From the NCBI RefSeq assembly GCF_000025005.1, contig NC_013525.1, positions 1,514,501 through 1,578,500 on the forward strand: a stretch of 64,000 nucleotides of DNA, written 5' to 3'. Positions 53,927-62,378 of the stretch are shown in pieces. This DNA is from Thermobaculum terrenum ATCC BAA-798 (GTDB lineage: Bacteria; Chloroflexota; Chloroflexia; Thermobaculales; Thermobaculaceae). The notes below the pieces were generated by a model, which was not told where the DNA came from, did not search any database, and saw only the letters and a program-made list of their open reading frames with translations. The position numbers and the translations under genes are program-made. How positions within the stretch are numbered: position 1 is the stretch's first letter; every line of letters starts with the position of its first letter.

Positions 53927-54726
53927 AGAGGCTATTCGACATCTACTACTCTTACATGAAGATAGTGATAGCTATGCAATTGCAATACAGAGCATCCCTC
54001 CTAATATGGGCATTCTCATCATTGGTCTGGGTGCTGATACCTCTCGTTGTATGGGTAACCGTAGCAAAATCTCAAGGTGGACAGGTCGGAAGTTATAGTT
54101 CGGGTGACTTTGCTGCCTACTTTATTGCACTGCTTATAGTTGAACAGACAACTTTCACCTGGGTGATATGGGAGATGGGCGAACGCATACGTAGCGGACA
54201 ACTTTCTCCCAAGCTCCTACGCCCTATTCATCCAATACATGAAGATGTTGCATGGAATATCTCATACAAGGCAATAACGTTTGCTCTGATTTTGCCATCA
54301 GCACTTCTGATAGGCTGGGCTTTCCATGCGGAGTTCCACCCTCATGTATGGCACATAGTTGTATTCTTTCCGTCCTTGATATCGGCGTTTCTCATGCGCT
54401 TTGTCATGGAATGGACAATAGGATTGGTAGGATTCTGGGTCACGCGTACCTCAGCTATCAATCAGATTTATAGCACACTTTTCCTATTCCTCTCTGGGCA
54501 GATGACGCCGCTCTCGCTCTTACCCCGTCCATTGGAGATGCTGGCGAATATCCTGCCTTTTAAGTGGGCAGTAGCATTTCCCACAGAGCTAGTCCTAGGA
54601 AGGCTAAACCCTACGCAAGTCCTCTTAGGTTTCGCGATACAAGCTTTATGGTTGTTAGTAAGTCTTATAGCCTTCAGGTTCATCTGGAGACTAGGAATAA
54701 GTAGGTACTCAGCAGTAGGAGCATGA
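53923..54726 (+). CDS. ABC-2 family permease, first of pair (COG4587-like)
   Basis: 267 residues, about six membrane segments; LFDIYYSYMKIVIAMQLQYRASLLIWAF at the start and an ALIVEQTTFTWVIWEMGERIRSGQL-type segment match the COG4587 ABC-2-like family. It overlaps the ATPase gene (ATGA) and is followed by a second permease after 1 base. It probably forms a heterodimer with it. Confidence 0.85.
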   Translation: MKRLFDIYYSYMKIVIAMQLQYRASLLIWAFSSLVWVLIPLVVWVTVAKSQGGQVGSYSSGDFAAYFIALLIVEQTTFTWVIWEMGERIRSGQLSPKLLRPIHPIHEDVAWNISYKAITFALILPSALLIGWAFHAEFHPHVWHIVVFFPSLISAFLMRFVMEWTIGLVGFWVTRTSAINQIYSTLFLFLSGQMTPLSLLPRPLEMLANILPFKWAVAFPTELVLGRLNPTQVLLGFAIQALWLLVSLIAFRFIWRLGISRYSAVGA

Positions 54727-54727
54727 C

Positions 54728-55513
54728 ATGAGATATGCTAGGTTGCTTGGCACATTCTTCCGTATAGGATTGATGAGCGAGCTCCAGTATAGAGCCAATT
54801 TCTTTGTTCAAGCATTCCAATCATTAGTAGGGCTTTTGACGGGGTTGGGAGGTTTGGCGATCGTCTTCGGGCAAACAGATAACCTCGATGGGTGGTTGCC
54901 AGAGGAGCTCCTAGCGGTGCTTGGCGTTTACATACTTATAGGTGGCATTGTAGGGCTTATCGTAAGACCTAGTTTAGAGAGATTCATGGAGGATGTGCGA
55001 CAAGGTACTCTAGATTTTGCTCTAACTAAACCTTTAGACTCCCAGGTCTACGTCAGCACTCGACAATTAGAGATATGGCGTCTGTTCGACGTAGGATTAG
55101 GCATAGTAGTTATAATCATAGCCTTAGTACAGATAGGCGACAGCGTAGGTACATACCAAGCTATAAGCTTTGGGATAGTATTGTTCTCAGGAAGCGTGAT
55201 CGTCTATAGTTTCCTTCTCTCTCTTGCAACGCTGGCATTTTGGTTTATAAGAGTAGAAAACCTGCTTGTGATCTTTGAGAGTATGTATCAGGCTGGAAGA
55301 TGGCCAGTAACTATCTATCCTCAACCTCTGAGAGCAGCACTCACCTTTTTGGTGCCAGTAGCATTTGCTGTGACCGTGCCTGCACAAGCACTTACCGGCA
55401 AGATTACTTGGCAGCTACTAGTAGGCGCCATCTTGCTATCTATAGCACTTCTATGGTTCTCGAGATGGTTCTGGCATCAGGGCATACGGCACTACTCAGG
55501 TGCGTCGGCCTAG
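54728..55513 (+). CDS. ABC-2 family permease, second of pair (COG3694-like)
   Basis: 261 residues, about six membrane segments; MSELQYRANFFVQAFQSL and FMEDVRQGTLDFALTKPLDS match the COG3694 ABC-2-like family, the usual third gene of this operon type. The segment order mirrors the preceding permease, so the two are paralogues. Stop lies 13 bases from the end of the convergent HtrA-like gene. Confidence 0.85.
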   Translation: MRYARLLGTFFRIGLMSELQYRANFFVQAFQSLVGLLTGLGGLAIVFGQTDNLDGWLPEELLAVLGVYILIGGIVGLIVRPSLERFMEDVRQGTLDFALTKPLDSQVYVSTRQLEIWRLFDVGLGIVVIIIALVQIGDSVGTYQAISFGIVLFSGSVIVYSFLLSLATLAFWFIRVENLLVIFESMYQAGRWPVTIYPQPLRAALTFLVPVAFAVTVPAQALTGKITWQLLVGAILLSIALLWFSRWFWHQGIRHYSGASA

Positions 55514-55526
55514 AGTTTTCTGAGAT

Positions 55527-56666
55527 TTAGGGACTGGGAGTAGCTACTACTGTAGGAGTAGCGCCAGGCGCGGGTTTACGAGCAAGTAGAACAGTATACC
55601 TATTAACTGTGCCTTTGCGAATGACCTGCAGGTGGACAGTCTCACCTGGACGCTTAGCCGCCAGCAAAGACTCGAGCGTTTGCTTCTCATTGACGACCTT
55701 GCCATCGAGCGAGATTATCAAGTCGCCAGGCTTTAGGCCAGCTCTATCTGCTGGAGAATCTGGCAACACAGCAGTGATTAATGCTCCTGACTGATCCAGT
55801 CCCCTAAGCTGAGCAAGCTGCGGAGTTACTGTGACGTAATATATACCTAGGCTTGCCCTCGGACCTGCGCCTGTCTTAAGTAACCGCTGCGCGATATTGC
55901 GTGCTGTATTGGCAGGTAATACCAGTGACCATCCCCTGTTATCCACAGCCACCGTTATGCCTATGATTTCCCCAGCCAAATTGACTACGGGGCCTCCCAA
56001 AGCCACCTCTGGTGCCTTAGCATCCGTCCAAATGAGGTTATCTGCCATCTGGGCCCCACCTATATTGTTCTGAAATCCTATCGAGCCTATGATACCCATA
56101 TCAGCAGTAACCCCAGCCCCATTGCGCGAGATTCCAAGGGCAATAACTTGGGTACCGGTCTCTATCGAGTTTGGATCTGCAAAAACAGGTTCTTTGGGAA
56201 CGGGTACGCTCACCTTGACTACTGCTAATCCTGTGTCCTGGTCAGGGGCCGCTACTAACACCCCTCTTGCTGAACGCCCATCATAGAAAACTACCTGTAC
56301 TTGATCATACCTTTGAAGGACTTGGCTAGTAGTAAGTATGTAACCATCGAGGTTCATAACTACACCATTACCAAGCAGAGTCCTTTGACCTCTACCCTGC
56401 TCCGTACTGGTGGGAGTTGTAATGGTGACCATATAAGGTTCTGAGGATTTTACAACATCAGCGGGGTTCATCTGACTGAGGGGCTGACCTGAGGTCGTAG
56501 TGGGATATCCCCTTCTGGAAAGGGCAAAGCCTGCCATGCCGCCTGCAAGGGCACCGAATACAAGTGCTCCTATCAGCAACAGTATGATAGAAACATAAGT
56601 AAAGCGAGGTTGGCGCTTATCGGAGTTTTCCTGCTCCTCAGCGTCCGTTTCTCTCAGTTCTACCAT
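55527..56666 (-). CDS. HtrA-like membrane protein lacking the catalytic triad (pseudoprotease)
   Basis: 379 residues: cytosolic N-terminus, one membrane segment (about 24-48), a trypsin-fold domain (about 75-250), and a C-terminal PDZ domain (about 265-360, with SPADRAGLKPGDLIISLDGK). The fold aligns clearly with HtrA/DegP, but Gln115 takes the place of the catalytic His (LTTSQVL for LTNNHVV), Gly146 that of the Asp (DTGLAVVKV for TDLAVLKV), and Leu223 that of the Ser (VALGGP for GNSGGP). It should not be a protease. It overlaps the upstream receiver gene by 29 bases. In Mycobacterium a kinase/regulator pair is next to an HtrA (MprAB-PepD), so a sensing role is possible. Confidence 0.9.
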   Translation of the reverse strand: MVELRETDAEEQENSDKRQPRFTYVSIILLLIGALVFGALAGGMAGFALSRRGYPTTTSGQPLSQMNPADVVKSSEPYMVTITTPTSTEQGRGQRTLLGNGVVMNLDGYILTTSQVLQRYDQVQVVFYDGRSARGVLVAAPDQDTGLAVVKVSVPVPKEPVFADPNSIETGTQVIALGISRNGAGVTADMGIIGSIGFQNNIGGAQMADNLIWTDAKAPEVALGGPVVNLAGEIIGITVAVDNRGWSLVLPANTARNIAQRLLKTGAGPRASLGIYYVTVTPQLAQLRGLDQSGALITAVLPDSPADRAGLKPGDLIISLDGKVVNEKQTLESLLAAKRPGETVHLQVIRKGTVNRYTVLLARKPAPGATPTVVATPSP

Positions 56667-57030
56667 CCCTCAGAACTTTCCGAACCTTACGTAGAAGAGT
56701 TCTCTTGTCGAAGGGCTGTGGGAAGACATCCGCTAAGCCATTAAACCTCCCCGCCACAGCCTGTTCCTCCCCAGAGGATACTATACCTATTATAGGCACA
56801 TTCTGCGTAGCTGCATCTCTACGAAGAGAGCGAACTATTTGAACTGACCTCAGCTTGGGCAGATCCATATCAAGAAGGACAAGATCGGGTTTGATATCTT
56901 TTACGGCCTCAACAGCTCTCCTCTTGTCAAATAAGGTGATAGCATCGTATCCGGCACCTTCAAGCGCGCACGCCGCGAGCATCTGAGTCTCCCAACGATC
57001 GCCTATAAGGATGACCCTCTTTCTATCCAC
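56638..57030 (-). CDS. Degenerate single-domain receiver
   Basis: About 130 residues of receiver fold (VILIGDRWETQML, LVLLDMDLPKLRSVQIVRSL). The acceptor Asp is present, but the N-terminal acidic pair is reduced to one Asp (IGDR for VDD) and the conserved Lys is Gln (PQPFDK for xKPF), so normal phosphorylation is doubtful. I choose the GTG at 57030 with a GGGGGG-rich ribosome site; longer forms up to 57093 add residues unlike receiver sequence. It sits between the kinase gene (104-base gap) and the HtrA-like gene. Confidence 0.8.
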   Translation of the reverse strand: MDRKRVILIGDRWETQMLAACALEGAGYDAITLFDKRRAVEAVKDIKPDLVLLDMDLPKLRSVQIVRSLRRDAATQNVPIIGIVSSGEEQAVAGRFNGLADVFPQPFDKRTLLRKVRKVLRDGRTERNGR

Positions 57031-57134
57031 TTCTCTTCCCCCCTTGCCATTAGTCATGGCCGGAAGAAAATAAGTCTCAAGGCAAAGATACACTTACCCC
57101 GTTACAGACAAGTTACTTGAAGGTTAGAAGAGGG

Positions 57135-58595
57135 TTATAAATTGGGAGCTAAACTTTGCGTCTGTGCACTAGAGTGTCTTTCTTCTTCGCGATTATATGT
57201 AGAGTCACCCTCAAAGAGAGGTAACCATACAGTAAAAGTACTTCCCTCACCTTGCTTACTGCTGACGGTTATACGCCCGTTGTGGGCCCTTACTACCCAT
57301 TGAGCTATAGAGAGCCCCAGGCCACTACCTGCCCCTTTGGGGGCTTTGCTAGACCTGTAAAACCTCTCAAATATTCTAGTGAGCTCAGATGGAGCTATAC
57401 CTATTCCCGTATCCCTGATCTCAACTTTAGCCCAGGGAGGCTCGGCATATACCGACACATAAACACTGCCACCTTTAGGTGTATATTTGAATGCATTATC
57501 CAATAGATTCAACATCACCTGTTTGAGCTGGTCAGCATCACCGGATACCATCACCTGATCCTCACGCTCAAGCCTCACAGATAAACCATCGATTGAGGTG
57601 TGCATCTGCTTGAGAGTATCCAAAACTACATCATGCAGATTGACTGGTCTGTATGTTAGGTTTACCTGTCCTGCGTCTGCTCTCGCCAGCATCAACAGAT
57701 TAGAGACCAGACGGCTTAGCCTGGACACCTCACCACGTATGTTCTCTAACCCTTCCCTGACATCAGGGGGTAGGTTTGGATCCATAAGCATCACTTCCGC
57801 ATTCCCCCTGATGGTTGTCAAAGGAGTGCGAAGCTCATGAGAAGCGTCTGCTACAAACCTCTTTTGGCTTTCAAAAGCCTTCTCAAGCCTGTTTAGCAGG
57901 GAGTTGAAAGTACGAGCTAGTCTATTGACCTCAAGTACTCCATAATCTGCAGGCAACCTCTTACTAAGATCATCGACACCGATCTTACGCGTATCCTCGA
58001 CGATGCGGGAAAATGGCCTAAGTGCCTGCCATGCTAGGAAATATGCCAATACCCCTGCGGATACCGAGGCTATCGCCCCACCAAGTATGAGTATGGTCTT
58101 TAACCTAGCGAGTATCCTGTCGACGGGTTCAAGACTCCTACCCACCTGGAGATACCCAAGCACCTCAGTCCCATATTTGACAGGCCTAGTAAGCACTCTC
58201 ATCCTACTACCATCATCCAGCATCACCGTCTGCAGCACGGGACGCTTAACTCTCTTGAGGAAACCAGGATTAGCATCGGGGATGTTAGTATCACTTATGG
58301 TGGGAGCTAAGGGTAATCCATCAGGACCATATAACCTGAGTTGGACGCTCTCCTCGCTCTGCCGGCCCAAGTTTATTACAGCTATCAAACGTTCGATCTG
58401 TTCAGCTATATCAGTATCAGTATCTGAAACCAAGTACTGGGATACCTGCTGGGAATATTCTTTTAGAGATCCATCGATAGAATCATGTAAGGTGCGCTCT
58501 ACTATGTGCTCTATTCCCACACTGAGAGCTGAGACTATAAGTAGTACTGTGACCGTATAGCTAAATGCCAAAAAGGATCGAATACTTGGGAACAT
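57135..58595 (-). CDS. Two-component sensor histidine kinase
   Basis: 486 residues: membrane segment 1 (about 10-30), extracytoplasmic sensor (about 31-160), membrane segment 2 (about 165-188), HAMP (about 190-240), HisKA with phospho-acceptor His in [18 protein letters not shown], and HATPase with [25 protein letters not shown] and [13 protein letters not shown]. All kinase boxes look intact. Its cognate OmpR regulator is not adjacent; the one at 46.7 kb is a candidate. It precedes the degenerate receiver and HtrA-like genes. Confidence 0.94.
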   Translation of the reverse strand: MFPSIRSFLAFSYTVTVLLIVSALSVGIEHIVERTLHDSIDGSLKEYSQQVSQYLVSDTDTDIAEQIERLIAVINLGRQSEESVQLRLYGPDGLPLAPTISDTNIPDANPGFLKRVKRPVLQTVMLDDGSRMRVLTRPVKYGTEVLGYLQVGRSLEPVDRILARLKTILILGGAIASVSAGVLAYFLAWQALRPFSRIVEDTRKIGVDDLSKRLPADYGVLEVNRLARTFNSLLNRLEKAFESQKRFVADASHELRTPLTTIRGNAEVMLMDPNLPPDVREGLENIRGEVSRLSRLVSNLLMLARADAGQVNLTYRPVNLHDVVLDTLKQMHTSIDGLSVRLEREDQVMVSGDADQLKQVMLNLLDNAFKYTPKGGSVYVSVYAEPPWAKVEIRDTGIGIAPSELTRIFERFYRSSKAPKGAGSGLGLSIAQWVVRAHNGRITVSSKQGEGSTFTVWLPLFEGDSTYNREEERHSSAQTQSLAPNL

Positions 58596-58683
58596 TCCAC
58601 TTTACCATTTATAGGATAGCTTCCTGATGAAAGTATATCCCACAAAAGGCACACATGAGGTTAGCGCATGCAAAGTTTAGCTT

Positions 58684-58711
58684 AAAAAGCAAAAGGCCGC
58701 TTTCGCGGCCG
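58684..58711 (-). terminator. Terminator after tRNA-CAT
   Basis: On the minus strand GGCCGC-GAAA-GCGGCC (58710-58695) is followed by TTTTGCTTTTT. It begins within 3 bases of the tRNA 3' end. Confidence 0.9.
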
Positions 58712-58712
58712 G

Positions 58713-58785
58713 TGGGCTCGGCAGGATTCGAACCTGCGACCTTGCGGTTATGAGCCGCTTGCTCTAACCGCTGAGCTACGAGCCC
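58713..58785 (-). tRNA. tRNA with CAT anticodon (Met, or Ile2)
   Basis: Read on the minus strand: acceptor GGGCTCG pairs with CGAGCCC, anticodon loop CTCATAA with anticodon CAT, T arm GCAGGTTCGAATCCTGC. Discriminator A; CCA is not encoded (the next bases are CCG). It is not an initiator by its acceptor end, which is fully paired. Elongator Met and lysidine-modified Ile2 cannot be separated with certainty by eye. Confidence 0.9.
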
Positions 58786-58984
58786 ATGCAAAAGTAATTA
58801 TAGCAACGCATGTGATGTTTGTGTAGGAGATATTCATGAGCCCTATGCAGTTTGGCTCGAACTTCAAGAACAGTTTCATGTAGGAAAAGAGGTTTTGTCA
58901 GCTAGATCAATGCGCATAATTCTATTCTGATACCACCTGCTTTTATTGAAAGCAGGATCAAATAAATCTGACCTTAGCTTATCA

Positions 58985-59758
58985 CTATCTATCGGGGAAG
59001 CCTGCACGCATGCCACCATCCACAAGGAGTACTGCACCGTTGCAGAATCCTGCTTCATCGGATGCAAGGAATGCTACGGCGGAGGCTACATCCTCTGCAG
59101 TGCCATATCTGCCGATAGGCGGTAGAGGCCATTCATGCCAGTGATCAGCAGGCCTTATCTCCCCACCCGGCAAGGTCATGTGCTTCATTCCGGGAATGGT
59201 ATCTCCAGGGCATACGCAGTTGGACCGCACCCCCAGCAGCCCTCCATCCAGCGCGAACATCCTGGAGAGCATGATCACGGCGGCCTTGCTCACGGAGTAG
59301 GCACCAGCCATCCTCTCCCCGATTACGCCAGCATCCGAAGCTACATGCACCATACACCCCTTCCGTTCGGCAAGCAACGGCAAGGCTGCACGTGCGTGCA
59401 GGAAGTACCCCTTCACATTTACGTCCATGATACGGTCCCAATCGTCTTCGCTAGTCTCAGATATAGGGGCTACGAGCCCTACACCTGCGTTGTTTACTAG
59501 TACGTCGAGGCCACCATACAGAGCTACCACCTGCTCCATGACGGACGCGACATCATCAGCACTGGAGGCATCAGCTGATATGAAGCTGCAGGGACCTAAA
59601 GAAGAGAGGCGAGTCTCCGCATCCTTGCCCTTTTCTCTATCCCTGCCTGTGATCAAAACGCTTGCACCTTCTTTCAGGAAACAGGTCGCTATCTGGAGAC
59701 CTATACCGCTCGTGCCACCCGTTACTATCACAGATCTACCTTCGAACCTGCGACCCAT
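58985..59758 (-). CDS. Short-chain dehydrogenase/reductase
   Basis: 257 residues of classical SDR: VIVTGGTSGIGLQIA (cofactor Gly-rich loop), LVNNAGVGL, catalytic Ser in VHVASDAGVIG, and YSVSK (Tyr and Lys). The end (GFCNGAVLLVDGGM) is typical. The substrate is unknown. The base composition of this gene is visibly richer in G and C than its neighbours. GGAGG lies 9 bases before the start, inside the HAD gene, which it overlaps by 23 bases. Confidence 0.9.
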   Translation of the reverse strand: MGRRFEGRSVIVTGGTSGIGLQIATCFLKEGASVLITGRDREKGKDAETRLSSLGPCSFISADASSADDVASVMEQVVALYGGLDVLVNNAGVGLVAPISETSEDDWDRIMDVNVKGYFLHARAALPLLAERKGCMVHVASDAGVIGERMAGAYSVSKAAVIMLSRMFALDGGLLGVRSNCVCPGDTIPGMKHMTLPGGEIRPADHWHEWPLPPIGRYGTAEDVASAVAFLASDEAGFCNGAVLLVDGGMRAGFPDR

Positions 59759-60605
59759 CCCCTACAGCCTCCTCAGAGAGGACGAACCTTTCAATAGCTT
59801 CTGCCACACCATCTTCATCGTTCGAACTTACAACAGCATTAGCCAGCTCTCTTACAGGTGATATGGCATTTCCCATGGCCACACCTAGACCTGCTGCCTC
59901 CATCATTTCAAGGTCGTTTATCTGATCTCCTATAGCCATGACCTCATCCATGCTGATACCGTAGCTAGCAGCTAAGTGTCTCAGCGCCTTGGCTTTAGAA
60001 GCACCTACGTTGAGTATATCTAGCAAGTAGCCGGTATCTGGCTTGTCAGGCTCAGGTTCCCACAGCAGAACCTTGTAGTAGGGCCTCTTGACCATTGCTT
60101 CGTAAAGAGGTCCAAGTACGTCATGATCTTCTATCACCCAGACGCTGAGCACATGCTCAGCGTTAGCGAGGTCTTCGTAAGGCAGCCTTTTTATATTACG
60201 CTGACTGTTTAGATACTGCGATGCTAGAACGCTATCCTTCTCTGGTGGTCCCGCTAGTAGTCCACCACCTGCAGAAGGGCTCACAAATAACACCGGCTGA
60301 TGACCATAATTTACAACAAGTTCTACAGCCTCTCGCACCAAGCTTGGGGACATTACATCCTCATAAATTACCTCGCCAGTAGCTGAATCCTGAATCAACG
60401 TACCCCCATGTAAAACCAAGGGTACATCTATACCAATCTCCTCAGCTATCTTCTGTGCAAAATGCAATCTCCTGCCAGTAGCAATAGTCACTATAACTCC
60501 AAGATCTATCGCCTTCCTAACAGCCTCCTTTACACGGGGACGTACACGACCATGAGAATCCAGCAAGGTACCGTCAAGGTCAAGGGCAATCATCCTATAC
60601 TTCAC
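59736..60605 (-). CDS. HAD-family phosphatase (Cof type)
   Basis: 289 residues. The DxD motif is in MIALDLDGTLLDS, motif II in VTIATGRR, and the end motif in AIGDQINDLEMMEAAGLGVA; the C2 cap insert of Cof-type HAD phosphatases lies between. These act on sugar phosphates and related compounds; the substrate is not evident. It follows the desulfurase-like gene by 2 bases. Confidence 0.92.
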   Translation of the reverse strand: MKYRMIALDLDGTLLDSHGRVRPRVKEAVRKAIDLGVIVTIATGRRLHFAQKIAEEIGIDVPLVLHGGTLIQDSATGEVIYEDVMSPSLVREAVELVVNYGHQPVLFVSPSAGGGLLAGPPEKDSVLASQYLNSQRNIKRLPYEDLANAEHVLSVWVIEDHDVLGPLYEAMVKRPYYKVLLWEPEPDKPDTGYLLDILNVGASKAKALRHLAASYGISMDEVMAIGDQINDLEMMEAAGLGVAMGNAISPVRELANAVVSSNDEDGVAEAIERFVLSEEAVGDGSQVRR

Positions 60606-60607
60606 TT

Positions 60608-61852
60608 CTAAACACCACTACCCACTACAATATCCTCTAGGGTATTAAGGAAACGATCAACCTCTTCACGTGTATTATAGTGGGCTAACCCTACGCGCAC
60701 TGCACCACCACTACCTTCAAGTCCCAGCCTCTGCATAAGCGAGAGAGCATAATAGTTTCCATCCCATACATTAAATCCCTTTTCAGCCATCATCTGAGCC
60801 ATATCCCGGGGATGGATACTTTCACACCTAAAGGCGAATGTGGCAACCCTCTCATGCCATCTACTCAGATCTCTAATGCCGTAGACTTTCACTGGTAAAG
60901 AAAGCAATCCTTCCAACAATGGCTTACCTATATAGGCTTCATATTCTTGAATAGTGTGCATAGCGGATAGGATTCTTTCCCTCCTAGTATTCCCGCTACC
61001 TAGAGAGGCTATATGATCCACAGCAGAGGTAATTCCTGCCAAAAGTTCGTAGCTTGGAGTCCCCGTTTCCCACTTATAGGGTGGCCTATCATATGCTGGC
61101 CTGACTTTATACGGTCTTAGCATTTCCGAGAGATCTCGCCGAATATAGAGCACGCCTACATGTGGACCAAAGAACTTGTAGGCTGAACAAGCAAGCATAT
61201 CACACCCGATAGCCGTTACATTGATTGGTCCGTGCGCGGCATAGTGGACAGCGTCTACAAAGACAAGCGCTCCTACTTCGTGCCCTATCCTAGTTATGTC
61301 TTGTACGTCGACTATCGTTCCAACTGCGTTGGACGCATGGGTTACAGCTATAATACGGGTACGAGGATTTATAGCTCCATGCAGGGAATCAACACTGAGC
61401 GTGCAATCCTCTGGATTGATATCGACTGTCCGAATAGTAAGCCCCTTATCCTCAGCTAACAATAGCCAGGGCGCAACATTGGCATCGTGATCAAGAGTTG
61501 TAACCACGATCTCATCACCAGGTCGTAGGATCCTACCTAAAGCTCGACTAATAGAAAAGGTGAGAGTAGTCATGTTTGGGCCGAACACTATCTCATCAGG
61601 AGAATCGGCTCCTAGAAAATCTGCCATAGCTTGACGCGCATCTTCTACTAAGGTATCTGTCCTTTTACTAGTCTCAAAGGCTCCATGTGAGTTGGCATTG
61701 TTATGTGTCAAGTAGTAAGATATAGCCTCCACGACCTGATGTGGTACCTGCGTACCCCCAGGGTTATCGAAAAACACGGGAGCGCCTGGTGCAGTTACGG
61801 ATGGAAACTCCTGCCGAGCTCTCAAGATCGCCTCAAAGTGCTCAACTTTCAT
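60608..61852 (-). CDS. Cysteine-desulfurase-like PLP enzyme (VC1184 subfamily)
   Basis: 414 residues of the class V aminotransferase fold. PLP Lys in LACSAYKFFGPHVGVLYI, VTHASNAVGTIVDVQDI, and ending GGAVRVGLAHYNTREEVDRF match the VC1184-like branch of the NifS/SufS family. The usual short active-site Cys loop near the C-terminus is not evident, so sulfur transfer is doubtful. It leads a three-gene run with the HAD and SDR genes. Confidence 0.85.
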   Translation of the reverse strand: MKVEHFEAILRARQEFPSVTAPGAPVFFDNPGGTQVPHQVVEAISYYLTHNNANSHGAFETSKRTDTLVEDARQAMADFLGADSPDEIVFGPNMTTLTFSISRALGRILRPGDEIVVTTLDHDANVAPWLLLAEDKGLTIRTVDINPEDCTLSVDSLHGAINPRTRIIAVTHASNAVGTIVDVQDITRIGHEVGALVFVDAVHYAAHGPINVTAIGCDMLACSAYKFFGPHVGVLYIRRDLSEMLRPYKVRPAYDRPPYKWETGTPSYELLAGITSAVDHIASLGSGNTRRERILSAMHTIQEYEAYIGKPLLEGLLSLPVKVYGIRDLSRWHERVATFAFRCESIHPRDMAQMMAEKGFNVWDGNYYALSLMQRLGLEGSGGAVRVGLAHYNTREEVDRFLNTLEDIVVGSGV

Positions 61853-61934
61853 AGCAATTCAGCTCCTTACTAGTATTCTCTGAAAGCATTTTATATCCGA
61901 CTCGGCAGGAGCAACTATCTCATTAGAGCTACTA

Positions 61935-62354
61935 TTAGCCCATTTCCGTTGTAGAGCTCTCCATTCTGAAAATAGGATGATGAGCTGGTTCAGGCAAAAC
62001 TTCAAACTGCTTCTTTACCTGAGCTCCCCACTTTTGAAGGTAAGCTTGAATAATAGGAGGCTTATCTTGGTCTGGGACCTCTACAGCTCTAAAGTGTTCA
62101 GTCTTTCCTTTGAAGCGTATCATGCCTTCTCCCGCGGATCTCAGATTAAGCACCCAGTCGGTATTGCCCCTAGGTGCGACAAGATATTTCTGACCTTGGT
62201 ACTCAAGTACATTAACGGGCACACTTCGCATCTTACCCGTCTTTCTGCCACGAACCACAAGCACAGGTACTAATCCTAGCTTCATCAATAAAGGGTTGAC
62301 CAGGTTTTTTACGAACCATCCTGGCTTGAGATAGGGACCATTTCTACCGGGCAC
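61935..62354 (-). CDS. Deazaflavin-dependent nitroreductase-like protein
   Basis: 139 residues of the Ddn/DUF385 family: VLVVRGRKTGKMRSVPVNVL, YLVAPRGNTDWVLNLRSAG. Members use coenzyme F420 or bind heme or other flavins; F420 is known in Actinobacteria and Chloroflexota. GTG start with GGAGG 6 bases upstream. It follows the lpd gene by 24 bases. Confidence 0.85.
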   Translation of the reverse strand: MPGRNGPYLKPGWFVKNLVNPLLMKLGLVPVLVVRGRKTGKMRSVPVNVLEYQGQKYLVAPRGNTDWVLNLRSAGEGMIRFKGKTEHFRAVEVPDQDKPPIIQAYLQKWGAQVKKQFEVLPEPAHHPIFRMESSTTEMG

Positions 62355-62378
62355 GTGTTTCCTCCGATTATCGGTAAA

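Noticed and set aside
58609-58791. Minus-strand open frame with RLEQAAHNRKVAGSNPAEPTG-like sequence
   Set aside because: It reads through the tRNA with CAT anticodon, a well-known artefact.
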